From the NCBI GenBank assembly GCA_023101885.1, contig JALPQD010000142.1, positions 5,044,121 through 5,108,120 on the forward strand: a stretch of 64,000 nt of DNA, read 5' to 3'. Source of the stretch: Typhlomys cinereus. Lineage: Eukaryota > Chordata > Mammalia > Rodentia > Platacanthomyidae. Positions within the stretch are counted from its first letter, which is position 1, and every line of letters begins with the position of its first letter. A model generated the notes under the pieces. The model saw only the letters and a program-made list of their open reading frames with translations, did not search any database and had not been told where the DNA came from. Position numbers and translations under genes: made by a program. Shown in pieces: positions 24,045 through 35,885 of the stretch.

Positions 24045-24308
24045 CGCATGCACATGTGTGTATGTGTGTGTACTAAAGGGCACTGAAGTGTGTGTACCTA
24101 TAGAGCCCCAAGGGTGACTTCGGGAACCATGCTGGATTACTCTTCCTCCTTATTGCTTTGCTCTGGAGTGTCCCAGGCTCTACTTCCAAAGCCAGAACTT
24201 CAAATCACTGCCATTTCTACCTGATGTTATATGGGATCCTGGGATCAAAAAGCAGGTCCTTTTGCTTACAGAGCAAAGCCTTTAACCCCTGAGCCATCTC
24301 TCCAGTTC
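24045..24308 (-). mobile_element. Older tRNA-headed B2-like SINE, antisense
   Basis: Colinear with the copy at 23640. It has a CA/GT-rich 3' tail at left, 'ttattgctttgctctggagt' in the middle, and 'aaagcctttaacccctgagc' then 'catctctccagttcc' at the right end (the tRNA head in antisense). Confidence 0.85.
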
Positions 24309-24309
24309 C

Positions 24310-25250
24310 AATGTTTATTTTTTCTAAATGCACCTCACTTCTTTTCCTGGACCATAACATGCTCTTTATATTTCAACAAGTCCTCATCTCATTACCAACC
24401 AAATTAATCAAGGAGTGTTTTATCAACCTAATGATTCGACCAGGTAGCAGTACCTCCATTCAGTGCCAGGTTATTTCAAATTGTCTAATTTTCTCCAGGG
24501 AAAATGAAAGAAAGACTGGGTGTGCAAATAAATTTGGGGATTTAGACTGAAAGTTTTTACTTTGATCCATGTATTTTGATGATATCATCTGATGAACTCT
24601 TATCTCAGGCAATACTTTGCTAATTTAATCACAAATGATACCATTATAGAACTCTGATTTTTCAGAGGCCTTGGATAAGTAAAAAAAAAAAACCTTTAAC
24701 ATATTATGAAATACAACTATCAAATACCAGTTTAGTATATCTGAAAATAAGCAGGCTATATCAAATTAGTCAGTTTAACAGAAATTATATACATTTACAG
24801 AAAGCAACCTCATATGTCATGTTAATTTTATAAAAAAAAACAAATTAATATCACTTCTTATCCAGAAGAATGAAAAAGCACAACACATCTCACAGCTGTA
24901 ACATACAATGCAAATATGGTTATTTTTCAGAACCTAATGGGCTCTTAATATAAAATCTCACAAAATTACAATAAACATTATAGAAAATCTACTATATTAA
25001 TTTTTGTTATTACTATCATTCAATTCTTATCTTCTCGGAACTGGAGTTTTAGCTGTTAGGATATATTTAATATAGTCACCATTTTTCCATCTCAGAACTT
25101 TACTAATGCCTAACCTGTTTATCTCTTGATCTTATTCTCATTCATACAAACATAACATTCTCCTTTGAGCTCAAATCTATGATATAAAAAGCATTAGTTC
25201 AGAACAACTTAGTTCTTAAAATAGTTAACGTGTCATTCATACTCTTGCTA
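24310..25250. other. AT-rich intergenic DNA
   Basis: No gene signature. The right end (25255-25319) resembles an MLT1/ORR1 LTR start and continues after the L1 at 31533. Confidence 0.4.
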
Positions 25251-25305
25251 TGACTAGGCTACATTTTGTCCCTCAAAAGTTCATGTGCTAGATGTTGTTT
25301 GCAAA

Positions 25306-25319
25306 GTGAAGAGGGCTTT
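25306..25319. repeat. Target-site duplication, 3' side of the L1
   Basis: 'gtgaagagggcttt' here is repeated exactly at 31519-31532. The pair brackets the L1 insertion and shows target-primed insertion. Confidence 0.95.
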
Positions 25320-26345
25320 TTTTTATTATTATTACTACATTTTTTATTATTATTTCAGCTCATACAAACTTAATAGGTACACCAGTTCCCTCCCTCCCTC
25401 CTCCTCCCCCCGTACCCCCAGCTCCCCCTCCCCACCGCCCTCCCTCCCCATCCTCCAGTGCCTCCCGCCCCAGTTCCCAGAGAGTCCTTTCTTGTGCATG
25501 CCTGATTTTCCTCTGGGCCCTCCTCTCCGATGACATACAAGGACCCAGTGGCCTTTCCCTGAACCCATTCCCGTGTTCCCCTTAGGTATAGGAACACTGC
25601 TATGGCTGCCAATCCTTTGCCTCCAAGGATCTTGGTGCCTTTAGCAGATGCTAGACTTTGTGAGGTCAACAGTGTGTTGGACAATGCGCAGGGCATGCAA
25701 AGTCCAATTATGATTGCTTCAGCCCTAACTAGTATGGAGTATCTTACAAATCATTGCTCCTCCCATCCTTTTGCTCTTACACTCTTACCGCCCCCTCTTC
25801 TGCAAATTTCCCTGAGCTTCAAGATGGGGAGAGATTAAGCTGGCCTAGTTCTAGGTGGTTGATATAGAGTCTCTGAAGTTCTGGATTGTGGTTTGTTGAT
25901 TTTCTTTTGCAGTTTTGCTGCTCCTGCAATGCCCTTCACTCCATCCTGGTCAGCATTGTATGTTACCCCCTGGCCAGAGACAAAAAGCTGTTAAATTAGA
26001 GTCTTGTGATAAAAGCACATTCAAAGGTAGATATACTAAAAGTGGGAAACCACAGTAAGGGAGGGGTCTATCACCCATTTGGAAAATGGTTACTTTTTAT
26101 CTGCCAGACTATATGCCTTCCTCTTCTGGTGAGATCATACCCCCTCAGCAGTAAATGATCAGGAACAAAAGTCTGTGAACTTAATCAGATGTCTCATTAC
26201 TTATTTGAGTCCTTGATGGAGGCCTATTTTCTCTGCTGTAACATGGTCCCTTCTCTCCTTGTTTCTGGTGTGGCCCTCCTACCCCATCCCTCCTGTTCAT
26301 AATCCTTGCAATTACTGTCTCTAGGTGGGCCGGGCGGGTTTGGTA
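25320..26345 (-). other. L1 3' UTR
   Basis: Follows the ORF2 stop and contains a G-rich polypurine tract (antisense at about 25385-25450) shortly before the A-rich tail. The same 3' UTR occurs at 17856-18283 and 43831-44308, and in older form at 1980-2640, so this is the L1 lineage that has been most recently active at this locus. Confidence 0.85.
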
Positions 26346-29300
26346 CTAGGAGCCACCTACTAGGGAGTACATACGGCGCTTAATTTTCTGGGTCTGGGAT
26401 ACTTCGCTTAATATAATTGTTTCTAATGACATCCATTTCCTGGCAAATTCCAGTAATTCATCACTTTTGATGGCTGAGTAGTACTCCATTGTATAGATGT
26501 ACCACCTTTTCCTTATCCACTCGTCAACTGTTGGACATTTGGGCTGATTCCATGACTTTGCTATTGTAAACAGTGCTGCTATGAACATGGTCGTGCTTGT
26601 GCTATCAAGGTGAACCTCTGCTGTATGGGGGGTTATTCCCAAAAGTGGAATAGCAGGGTCATATGGCATTTCAATCTTTAATTTCTTTAAGAATCTCCAG
26701 ACGGCTCGCCAGAGTGGCTGTATGAGCCTGCATTCCCACCAGCAATGTAGCAGAGTTCCCCTCTCTCCACATCCTATCCAGCATTTGTTGTTGTTTGTAT
26801 TGTGGATTTTTGCCATCTTGACTGGGGTGAGATGATATCTCAGGGAAGTTTTGATTTGCATTTCCCTGATGGCTAAGGAAGTGGAGCATTTTTTCAGATA
26901 TTTGTTAGACATTTTAATTTCATCCCTGGTAAAGTTTCTTTGAAGTTCCAGGGCCCATTTCTTAATTGGGCCATTAGTTTTCTTGGTGTTTAGTTTTCTA
27001 AGTTCTTTGTGCACTCTGGACAGCAGACTTCTATCAGATGTGTGGTTAATGAAGATTTTCTCCCATTCTGTGGGTTGCCTTTGAGCTCGCGTTACATCTC
27101 TTTATCTGAACAGAAGCTCTTTAATTTCACAAGATCCCAACTGTTGAGAGTTGGTAGCAGTGACTGTGCCATTGGATGTCTGTTTAGGAAATGTTGGCCT
27201 AGCCCAATCAGCTCGAGGGAGTTCCCTATCCTTTCAACTATGGTTTTTATAGTCTCTGGCCTGATATCAAGGTCCTTGATCCATTTGGAATTAAGTCTTG
27301 TACATGGTGACAAGTACGGGTCCAGCTTTAATCTTCTGCATGTGGAGATCCAGTTTTGCCAGCACCATTTGTTGAAGATGCTGTTCTTTTTCCATTGGAT
27401 TCTTTGGGCCCCTTTGTCAAAGACCAAATGGCTGTATTTTTGTGGGCTTATATCTGGGTCTTCAATCCTTATCCATTGATCTGTGTGTCTATTTTGGAGC
27501 CAGTACCAGGCTGTCTTTATAACTATGGATTTGTAGTATAGACTTAGGTTTGGTGTGGCAATACCTCCAGCAGTGTTTTTGTTACTCAGGATTGTTTTTG
27601 CTATCCTGGGTCTTTTGTGCCTCCATATGAACTTTGAGATTGTTTGGTCAACTTCTTTGAAGAATTGCTTTGGGATTTTGATTGGTATAGCCTTTGGTAG
27701 GATGGTCATTTTTACGATGTTGATTCTGCCAATCCAGGAACAAGGGAGGTCTTTCCACCTTCTGGTGTCTTCTGCTATTTCTTTCTTTAGGGTTTTAAAG
27801 TTTTCATTGTAAAGGTCTTTTACCTCCTTGGTTAGGTTTATACCAAGGTATTTCATTTTTTTAGGGGCTATAGTAAATGGGATGGTTTCTCTCAAGGCTT
27901 TTTCACTTCTTTCATTCTGGGCATATATGAAGACCTTTGATTTTTGCACATTTATTTTGTATCCTGCCACCCTGCTGAACTTCTCAATTAGTTCCAGGAG
28001 CTTCCTGGTAGAGTTTTTGGGATCACTCAGGTATAAGATCATGTCATCTGCAAATAGGGATAGTTTGACTTCTTCCTTGCTGATTTGAATCCCTCTTATG
28101 TCCCTTTCTTGTCTTATGGCTTCAGCTAAGACTTCAAGTACAATATTGAACAGAAGTGGTGAGAGTGGACAGCCTTGTCTAGTTCCTGATCGAAGTGGGA
28201 ATGCTTCCAATTGTTCCCCATTGAGCATAATCCTTGCTGTTGGCTTGTTGTATACAGCTTTTATTATATTGATAAAGGTTCCTTCCATTCCTACTGTCTC
28301 TAGCGTTTTGATCATAAAAGGCTGTTGGATCTTGTCAAAAGCTTTTTCTGCATCTATCCAGAGTATCATGTGGTCTTGGACTTTGGACTTTTACATGATG
28401 AATTACATTTATTGATTTGCGTATGTTGAACCAACCTTGTGTGCCGGGGATGAAGCCTACTTGGTCCCCATGAATGATCTTTTTAATATGTTTTTGAATC
28501 CAATTTGCTAAGACTCTGTTGAGAATCTTTGCGTGTGTGTTCATCAGAGAGATCGGCCTATAGTTTTCTTTTTTAAGTGAATCTTTATTAGGTTTTGGGA
28601 TTAAGACGATATTAGCTTCATAGAAGGAATTTGGTAGTGTTCCTTCCTTTGTATTTGATGGAACAGTTTAAGGAGTATTGGTGTTATTAACTCCTTAAAT
28701 GTCTGGTAGAACTCTGTGCTGAATCCATCTGGTCCAGGACATTTTTTGGTGGGAAGATTTGAGATTACTTCTTCAATTTCCTTATATGTTATAGGACTAT
28801 TTAAATAATTCACAACTTCCTGATTCAATTTAGGTAAGTTGTGTTTACTTAGAAATTCATCCATCTCTTTTGTGTTGTCAAACTTCACAGAGTATAAGTT
28901 TTTGAAATATGATGTTATAATTCTCTGGATTTCTTGGGTATCAGTAGTGATAACTCCATGTTCATTTCTGATTTTGTTAATTTGGGTTTTCTCTCTCCTG
29001 CTTTTGGTTAATTTAGCTAGGGGTGTATCAATCTTATTGATTTTTTCAAAGAACCAGCTTTTTGACTGGTTGATTTTTTCTATCGTTTTCTTAATCTCGA
29101 TTTCAGATATTTCTCCCCTTATTTTGCTAATTCTCTTCTACTACTTTTGGGATCAGATTGCTCAAGTTTCTCTAAAGCTTTAAGCTGCATTGTTAAGTTG
29201 TTTATTTCTGATGTTTCCATTTTTTTGATGTAGGCATTAAGAGCTATGAACTTACCTCTTAGAACAGCTTTCATTGTGTCCCAGAGATTTTGGTAAGTTG

Positions 29301-30143
29301 TATTTTCGTTATCATTCACTTTCAGGAAATCTTGAATTTCCTTTTTAATTTCTTCCTGAATCCAGTTCTCATTCAGCATCATAGTGTTAAGTTTCCAGGA
29401 GTTAGTATATTTTCTCTTGTTTGATGTGTGTGGATGTCCAGCTTTAGGCCGTGGTGGTCTGATAGGGCACAGGTTAGAATTTCAACTTTCTTGTATATGT
29501 GTAGATTCATTTTGTGGCCCAATATGTGATCTATTTTGGAGAAAGTTCCGTGTGCTGCTGAGAAAAATGTGTATTCTTTGGTGCGTGGGTGAAAAGTTCG
29601 ATAGAGATCTGTAAGGTCCATTTCTTTCAGGGTTTGATTAAGTTCCAAAGTGTCTCTGTTAAGCTTTTGACCTGTTGATCTATCCCATGTTGAGAGGGTG
29701 GTGTTGAAGTCCCCAAGAATTATCGTTTGGGGGTTGATTTCTTGCTTTAGACACTGTAGGGTTTTCTTAATGAATGTGGAGGGGCCCGTATTAGGTGCAT
29801 AAATGTTCAGTATTGTGAAGTCTTCCTGGTGAATTGTACCTGTGACTAAAATGTAGTATCCATCCGTGTCTCTTATAATTTTCTTTGGTTTGAAGTCCAC
29901 TTTGTCTGATAGCATAATGGCTACCCCTGCCTGTTTTCTGCTTCCATTTGCTTGTAGAATTGTTGACCAGCCTTTTATTTTTAGAGCGTGCCTATCTTTT
30001 GTGGTGAGATGGGTTTCCTGCAGGCAGCAGATTGATGGATTGTGATTTTTAATCCAAGTTTGTAATCTGTGTCTCTTGATCGGTGAATTAATTCCATTAA
30101 CATTTAGTGTTAAAATGGAGAAACTATTTTTAATTCCAGACAT
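26346..30143 (-). pseudogene. L1 ORF2 (endonuclease/reverse transcriptase), frameshifted
   Basis: The opening frame (30143-29379) is the apurinic endonuclease domain. It keeps residues at the same positions as human L1 EN: N14, E43, D145, N147, D205, D229 and H230. Further pieces lie at 29382-29119, 28888-28601, 28544-28335, 28369-27092 and 27014-26346, in changing frames. The 28369-27092 piece holds the reverse transcriptase core with FADD at its residues 106-109 and a [11 protein letters not shown] motif. The last piece has the C-terminal C-x3-C-x7-H-x4-C knuckle (its residues 78-95). At least five frame changes are needed, and the net frame of the first and last pieces agrees. Not functional as it stands. 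Confidence 0.95.
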
Positions 30144-30193
30144 TTATTATGTGTAGTAGTTTTTATAAGTATATTGCTTCACTTTTAATGGTG

Positions 30194-31105
30194 TTATATT
30201 TGCCTTCTGTTCTCCTGGATATGCCTGTTTTTTTCTTTAGGCTTGAGTATCATTTCTAGAATTTTTTGAAGGCCTGGTTTGGTGGACATGTATTCCTTAA
30301 AGTTGTCTTTGTGCTGGAAAGATTTTATTTCTCCCTCAATCATGACTGATAGTTTTGCAGGGTAAATCAGCCTGGGTTGACATTTTTGCTCATTCAATAC
30401 TTGAAGTATGTCTCTCCAAGCTCTTCTTGCTTTTACTGTTTCGACTGAGAAGTCATTTGTTATTTTAATAGGTTTACCTTTAAAAGTGACTTGTTTTTTC
30501 TCCCTTGAAGCTCTCAGCACCAGTTCTTTATCTTGAATGTGGAGTGTTTTAACTATTATTTGCCAGGACGTGCTTCTGTTTTGGTCGTATCTGTTTGGAG
30601 TGCGGAATGCCTCTTGTATATGGATGGGCCTCTCTTTTTTTATATGAGGAAAGTTTTCCTTGATGATCGTTTGAAAAATTTCCTCAGGGGTGGTATTTTG
30701 AGATTCTTGCTCTGGTATTCCATGAATACGCATGTTAGGCTTCTTCAGCGTGTCCCATATCTCTTGGATATTTCTCTCAAGTATCTTTTTGGCTTTAACA
30801 ATCTCTTCCATTGAGCTGGTTAGTACTCCCACTTTATCTTCAAGGTCTGAAATTCTGTTTTCTGCTTCGTTAGTTCTGTTGATAAGACTCTCTGTGGCAT
30901 TCTGGGTTGAAGATAACTTGTCTTGTAGCTCAGTTTTAAACTCTGCTTGAGTTTTTTTTAACTGCTCTATGCCAGTTTTTGTTTCTTGCACTGTTTTTCT
31001 GAACTCCTCCAAATGTTTGTTGTGTTCCTCTTCAAAGCGATTGATTCAATTATGTAATTCCTCCCTGATTTCCTCTTTCATAGTATTGAACATGGTAATG
31101 ATCAT
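30194..31105 (-). pseudogene. L1 ORF1 RNA-binding protein, nonsense-mutated
   Basis: The frame runs from the first in-frame ATG (31105) to the stop at 30194, 303 residues in total, with a TGA at codon 20 (31048-31046). The portion after the TGA is open for 283 codons. It shows a coiled coil (heptad-rich, KTQAEFKTELQDKL region), an RRM-like part (RIHGIPEQ...EAFRTPNRYDQ) and the C-terminal domain (RRAWRDILQVLNEQKCQPRL). L1 ORF1p is a trimeric RNA chaperone needed for retrotransposition. At 303 residues it is shorter than rodent ORF1p as I recall it (about 340-370), lacking a longer N-terminal region. Confidence 0.9.
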
Positions 31106-31112
31106 ATTTTGA

Positions 31113-31518
31113 AAGTCGTTATCCTGGGTCAGGCTTTCTTGGCCTTTTTCCGCGGGTTTGTTCTGCCCACCGGGGGGTAGGGCAGGGACAGAGCTTACCT
31201 AGGTCGCGGGTGAGGCCCGGCTGGACCGCGCGCGTCCCGACCGGCAGAGTGGGGTGGGGAATGGGAGGACGGGGGCGTCGGCGTGGAGCTATTTAACCCG
31301 AGGGCAGCTGGGGCAGGGCCCCGGGCGCAGGGGGAGGTCCTCCTCGTCCCTCGGCCCCCGCGCGGCTCCTGCTGGATGGTGGGAGTTGGAGCGGAGTCCT
31401 TTTGGGCTGACCTGGGGTCCTGGTGGGCAGGTGCCGGCGGAGACTTACCTAGGTCGCGGGGTGAGGCCTGGTTGGACCGCGTGCGTGTCCCGACCAGCGG
31501 AGCAGGGTGGGATAAAGG
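31113..31518 (-). promoter_or_regulatory. L1 5' UTR/promoter region with repeated block
   Basis: About 400 bp of very GC- and CpG-rich DNA in an otherwise AT-rich region. A ~65-bp block beginning 'cttacctaggtcgcggg' occurs at 31194 and again at 31444, exactly 250 bp apart, suggesting tandem monomer units as in rodent L1 promoters. The + strand has G-runs around 31251-31275 that could form a quadruplex. Only about 1.3-1.6 units remain. Confidence 0.75.
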
Positions 31519-31532
31519 GTGAAGAGGGCTTT
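31519..31532. repeat. Target-site duplication, 5' side of the L1
   Basis: Exact copy of 25306-25319 (gtgaagagggcttt), immediately beyond the L1 5' end. Confidence 0.95.
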
Positions 31533-31599
31533 AAAAAGGTGATCTAGAATGATTGCTGGAGCATGAACGAGGTCAGGCATAAGTCATCACAGACTAGAT

Positions 31600-31790
31600 G
31601 AAACACAGTGGACGGCACAAGCAAAAAGATTTGAAAATAGGAGGGAATCCGGTAGGGGAAAGGAAGGGCTGTGGGAAAAGGAGGGGGTTATGGGACTTGG
31701 GACTAAGGGCTGAAAGTGTTATAAAGACACTATATTCACATATATGAATTCAATATTAACAAAGGAAGAAAAAATTAAAAAGGGTGAAGC
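31600..31790 (+). mobile_element. Probable old Lx-type L1 3' end
   Basis: A purine-rich stretch (aaaataggagggaatccgg, gtgggaaaaggagggggtta) is followed by 'ttcacatatatgaattcaat'. The order resembles the polypurine tract and terminal part of Lx-class rodent L1 3' UTRs, as also seen at 37040-37150. Confidence 0.5.
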
Positions 31791-31834
31791 CCTCCAAATA
31801 CGTGAGAGGACCTCTAGGCAGGAAAAGGTTTCAG

Positions 31835-34275
31835 AGAGATTTTAGTCCATCATGGGCACCACCTCTGAGTGCACAGCAGAGAACAGATAAATGAAGAAAA
31901 CCCTTCCATACCACTCTTACGTTATTTTACAACTAAACACACAAATTCATTCAAACAGAATATTCAAATGTAGGTTCCTCATCTCATATGCTTTTATCCA
32001 GTAAAGCTTCACAGTATAAATTAGTTCTTGCTACCCCACATTACAAAAAAAAAAAAAAAAAAATCATTCTTTAGGTTCTAAGAGCTCTGAATTTTAAGTT
32101 TCAAATTTTAAAAATTTAAATTAATAGTCTCTCAAGGATTAATTGTTTTACTTTGGTTAAGCGAAAGAGGTTTTTTTGCTTAAATTTTTGATAAATATTT
32201 AAATAAACATTCAGAGGCAGAATTAGTTCATGTTTATCTATATTCAGACGCTGGGTGATGGAGACATAGATTTCAGTGAAGACTTTAGTATGGGAAACGG
32301 AATGAAGCGTTTCCCTTGGTAAGTCTCCAAAGTATTCTAAACCATCATCAATGAGTTACACCTTCTCACCCGTGGGAGGCCTGCTGATCATGCATCAGGG
32401 GCTTACTCTGATTTTCATATAATCTGAAGATTTCCAAGCATTCCTACTGCAGGAATATGGAGCTCATGGGAACTTCATTGGAAGGTTAAGGCTCAGAGAA
32501 ATGGAGTTTGCTGAGGTTTGCTCACTTCAAATAATGGCTACATTTTCCTTCATATTTTCATGATTTTGCAATGCCTCTTGAGTGTGTACAAAGAAAACAA
32601 TTAGGAGTTTGTAGCTCCCACGTGATTCCATCAAGTCTTGACAATAGGGCCTTGTTATCAAGGTCCCAGGTAAAATCTAGGGACACTATGGTGCACAAAC
32701 CTAGGGTTCCATACGTACTTTGTTTAAATAGTAACCTCTGAAATTAAATAATAAGACAGCTCAGCCAGAGTTTAAATACAGTTTGGAGTAATAACTGGTA
32801 CAATTCCAAATTCATATAGAATCAGGCTTGCAAAATGGTTTACAGATGAATAGATGTGATTACTTCTCTCCTAGTCCTTGAACTTGAACATGAAGTCACA
32901 TGATAATTTAATATAGTCTAGGGATAGTTCAGTCGTATAAGAGATACCAGGAGCAAAAAAGCTTTCAAAAGTTACATAGACAGAGCGATTGCTAATCATC
33001 TGCTTCTGAGGTGACAGAATCTACTGATAAACAAGAGTTAACCTAGACATCCTTTCACTTTGAAGGAAAAGCAGAGAAGAGATATAAAGGAGGTAAGGTA
33101 CCTGGGTATAAGCATTTGCTCACTCAGTCCTCATCCTTCTGGCCACCTATCACATCTTCTGAGTCTATCTTGTTATTCTATCAAAACCACACCAAAATTA
33201 TTAAAGTAAAAACCATACCTTCAACTTTTAAAAAATAAATGAATACTCTTCAATAGACTACATTGCAATAAGGAAGAGCATTCACCAGCTTATAAACAGG
33301 TGGCCAAACAGGTGCCTTCGTAAATACATCACAACGATGGGCTTTCCTTTAAATAGAAGTCTAACCTCAAACTCCTTTTGCCTTGTGATCAACAATGGAG
33401 AAAGGGTCTCATAAGAGTCTCTGGTAGGAGAGAGAAGAACTTACAGTCTTTGGGGAGGAAAACCAGAAGAACTATAACATTAAATAGAGAAGTGAAATAT
33501 TTTAGTCACTGGTTAGAAATTCCAGTAGGAAGGACTGATTTTAAAAAAAATTGTTATCCACCAAAAGATAGATTGGGGTAGTTGTAACAGGAATTGTGTT
33601 AATAATGTTCATATGTCGGCAAGTATCTCCTATCCATTTACATAAGCAAGCAGATTCCCTTTTAGAGGAGCAGTCTGGAATATTTCTTGGCAAGCTACTG
33701 ATATGTTTTTTAAAGAGATCAAGAGAAGAAGTGTCTCCATGCTCCCACAGGTAGAAGGTGTAAAATTACTGCTGTAGCACATACTGAGTGGTCAAGCTCC
33801 AGACAATGCTGACACAGACCTGTGTTCTTGTGACCCCACCACATCCAGCCATGGGACCCCGAAAAGATGGGGAGGCCTACTTAAATAAGACACACTTTAT
33901 TCTGATTGTGTGAGAAAATACTGATATGAGCATACCTTCCCACATTGAATATATACAGCAAAGCCTTCTTAATCCTGATTAAACAGAGATTCAATACAAA
34001 GAAGCTTAGTCCAAAATTTACCTGTATTATTTGTAAGTTGTCTATGATTAATTTGTTATCATGGAAAAATTTAGAATTACTTTAATAAGGCTTCTTCAGG
34101 AGTAGAACTCTTACCAAATACATGCAAACACAGCACCCAATATTTATGTAAATTTCCAACTATTTATTTTACTTATGAAAACAAATGATCTTTAAAGGTA
34201 AATAATTTGTTTGTGTAATTCCAGATTAAAACTAATGAAATCATGTTCTTTTCACAGAATATAAATTACTTTTTG
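31835..34275. other. Intergenic DNA, nothing recognised
   Basis: About 2.4 kb of AT-rich DNA. It includes an A-run of 20 bp near 32045 whose source element I cannot identify. No coding signature. Confidence 0.4.
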
Positions 34276-34279
34276 CACC

Positions 34280-34460
34280 TGGAAATTGACTGCACACAAC
34301 TTTTTTCTCTTTTTATTTTTTGATATTTTAATACATAAACACAATGAAGGAAGAGTGTTTTCACCCCTTACTATCCAATCCCTTCCCCTCTTGTCCTGCT
34401 TCATATTTTCTTCTTTCCAGTCAGGCTCTCGCCTATTTTCAAGTCTTTTTGCATGTACAT
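34280..34460 (-). mobile_element. Rodent L1 3'-end fragment, antisense
   Basis: 'tttttattttttgatatttt' followed by 'ttttcaccccttactatccaatcccttcccctc' is the typical antisense start of an Lx-like rodent L1 3' UTR (A-tail, then C/T-rich polypurine antisense). Confidence 0.6.
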
Positions 34461-34744
34461 ATTACTTCTACAAATTTAAGTACTACATTATATCTCAATG
34501 CATCACTTTGAAATTAAAATAAAGAAATATATCATCTCTGTTTGACTATAAACTCATATGTCTCCTCATTTAAGAAAAACAGAAGTGGTGTTTGTGTAAT
34601 AGAAGCAAAATGTTTAAAGATTTTAATTCCTACTCCAGGCCAGATGTAATCAGATGTGTGTGTGTGTGTGTGTATCAAGATATGACACAGTAGAACATCA
34701 GACTTCAAATGTTGCTTCTAAATAGCAACAGTTTAAAGCTCTAT

Positions 34745-35885
34745 TAGTATAGAAAATATTTTCATTCACAGACTTAACTTTTTTATTATTAATAATATTC
34801 GTACAACTTTAGGGAGTTGCATTAAGTTAATTCACATATATTCAATGTATAATCAAATCAAGGTAATAAGCATTTTCACTCTTAAAACTTTAACCAATTT
34901 ATGTATTGGGAATTTCATACTCTTCTAATCACTTGAAATGCATCATACATCTTTTTAACCAATAATTACCCTCAACTATGCTAAAGAAGCAGAAAGAACT
35001 CCTTTATTCTTTCTTTTTCCCTATTGAACTTCTTCCCATCCTTACCTTTCCAGGCCCTAGGGACCACCAGTCCATTCCAGTCTTCTACAAAAATTACCGC
35101 TTGTTTCCACAAATGAGAAAGGATATGTGGCACCTAGGCTCCCAGGATAACTCAGAGGGTAAGGCAGCTGCTCACAGACCTGGTGACCTGGGTTTGATCC
35201 CTGGAAATCCAAATGGTTGAAAGAGAGAAACAACTTCAAAAAGCTATCCTCTGGCCTCCAACTGTGCACCATGCATGTATGTGTTCTATCTCTCAAATAA
35301 ATAAAGTAAATAAATGTAGAAACACAGAAGTCTAAAAAATATATAAGTAAATAAAAGAATATGTGATATTTGTCTTTCTCTGTTTGACGTATTTCACTTG
35401 ACATAATGATCTGTAGTTCTACCCAGGTTGTTTCAAATGACTTAATTTCATAATTTCATTTATTTTTATGACTAATATTTCATTAAATATATCTATACCA
35501 CGTTTTCTATATCAACGCATCCCCTGAAGGACACCTGGGTTGATTCAGGTATCTTTTTTGATGTAACAAATTTATATCCTTTAGATGAATGCCCAGTAGG
35601 GGAATTTCTAGATCATATGGCAGTTTCAGTTTTTTGGCTTATTTAGCAATCTGCTTAATGGTTGCATTAATTCATATTCCCTACCACACTAGTGCTCTTT
35701 TCTCTGCTCACTTCACTACCATTTATTTTTTGTCTTTTCAATGACAGGCATTCCTAACTGCAGTAAAATGGTATCTCATTGTAGTTTGGTTCTTCAGTCT
35801 CCAATCGATTGTAAGATTGAACATTTTTTTCATATATTTGTTGGTCATTTTTATGTCTTCTTTTAAGAAGTATCTTTTATATACC
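34745..35885 (-). mobile_element. Ancient L1MA-like element, antisense, first part
   Basis: The 3' UTR antisense (aatgtataatcaaatcaagg-taa, tatgtattgggaatttcata) is followed by ORF2 C-terminus antisense (tatttcacttgacataatga, gcccagtaggggaatttcta, aaatggtatctcattgtagt). A SINE at 35130-35353 interrupts it. The element continues at 37183 after a further insertion. Diverged and non-coding. Confidence 0.75.
35130..35353 (+). mobile_element. tRNA-headed SINE inserted in the L1MA-like element
   Basis: The head 'ggataactcagagggtaagg' is followed by 'ggtttgatccctggaaatcc', 'aaagagagaaacaacttca' and 'cctctggcctccaactgtgc', ending in 'aaataaataaagtaaataaa'. The flanks 35118-35129 (aaaggatatgtg) and 35354-35365 (aaagaatatgtg) form a 12-bp target duplication with one difference. 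Same subtype as 15570. Confidence 0.85.

Larger units (their letters stand above)
25320..31518 (-). mobile_element. Full-length inactivated LINE-1 (L1)
   Basis: A 6.2-kb L1 in antisense: a short A-rich tail and polypurine-containing 3' UTR (25320-26345), ORF2 in pieces (26346-30143), a 50-bp spacer, ORF1 (30194-~31105) and a GC-rich 5' region to 31518. Perfect 14-bp flanking duplications make it a single complete insertion. It cannot encode functional proteins, because ORF1 has an in-frame TGA and ORF2 has several frameshifts. It sits about 8.6 kb upstream of the probable TXLNB promoter, in the opposite orientation. Confidence 0.96.

Noticed and set aside
27009..29614. Many + strand open frames of 60-156 codons across the L1
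   Set aside because: They are antisense shadows of L1 ORF2. Composition is Leu/Phe/Ser-rich, as expected from antisense of an A-rich coding strand.
26346..31012. Several long - strand open frames look like host reverse-transcriptase or nuclease genes
   Set aside because: They are pieces of one LINE-1 with target-site duplications, not host genes or a new reverse-transcriptase system.
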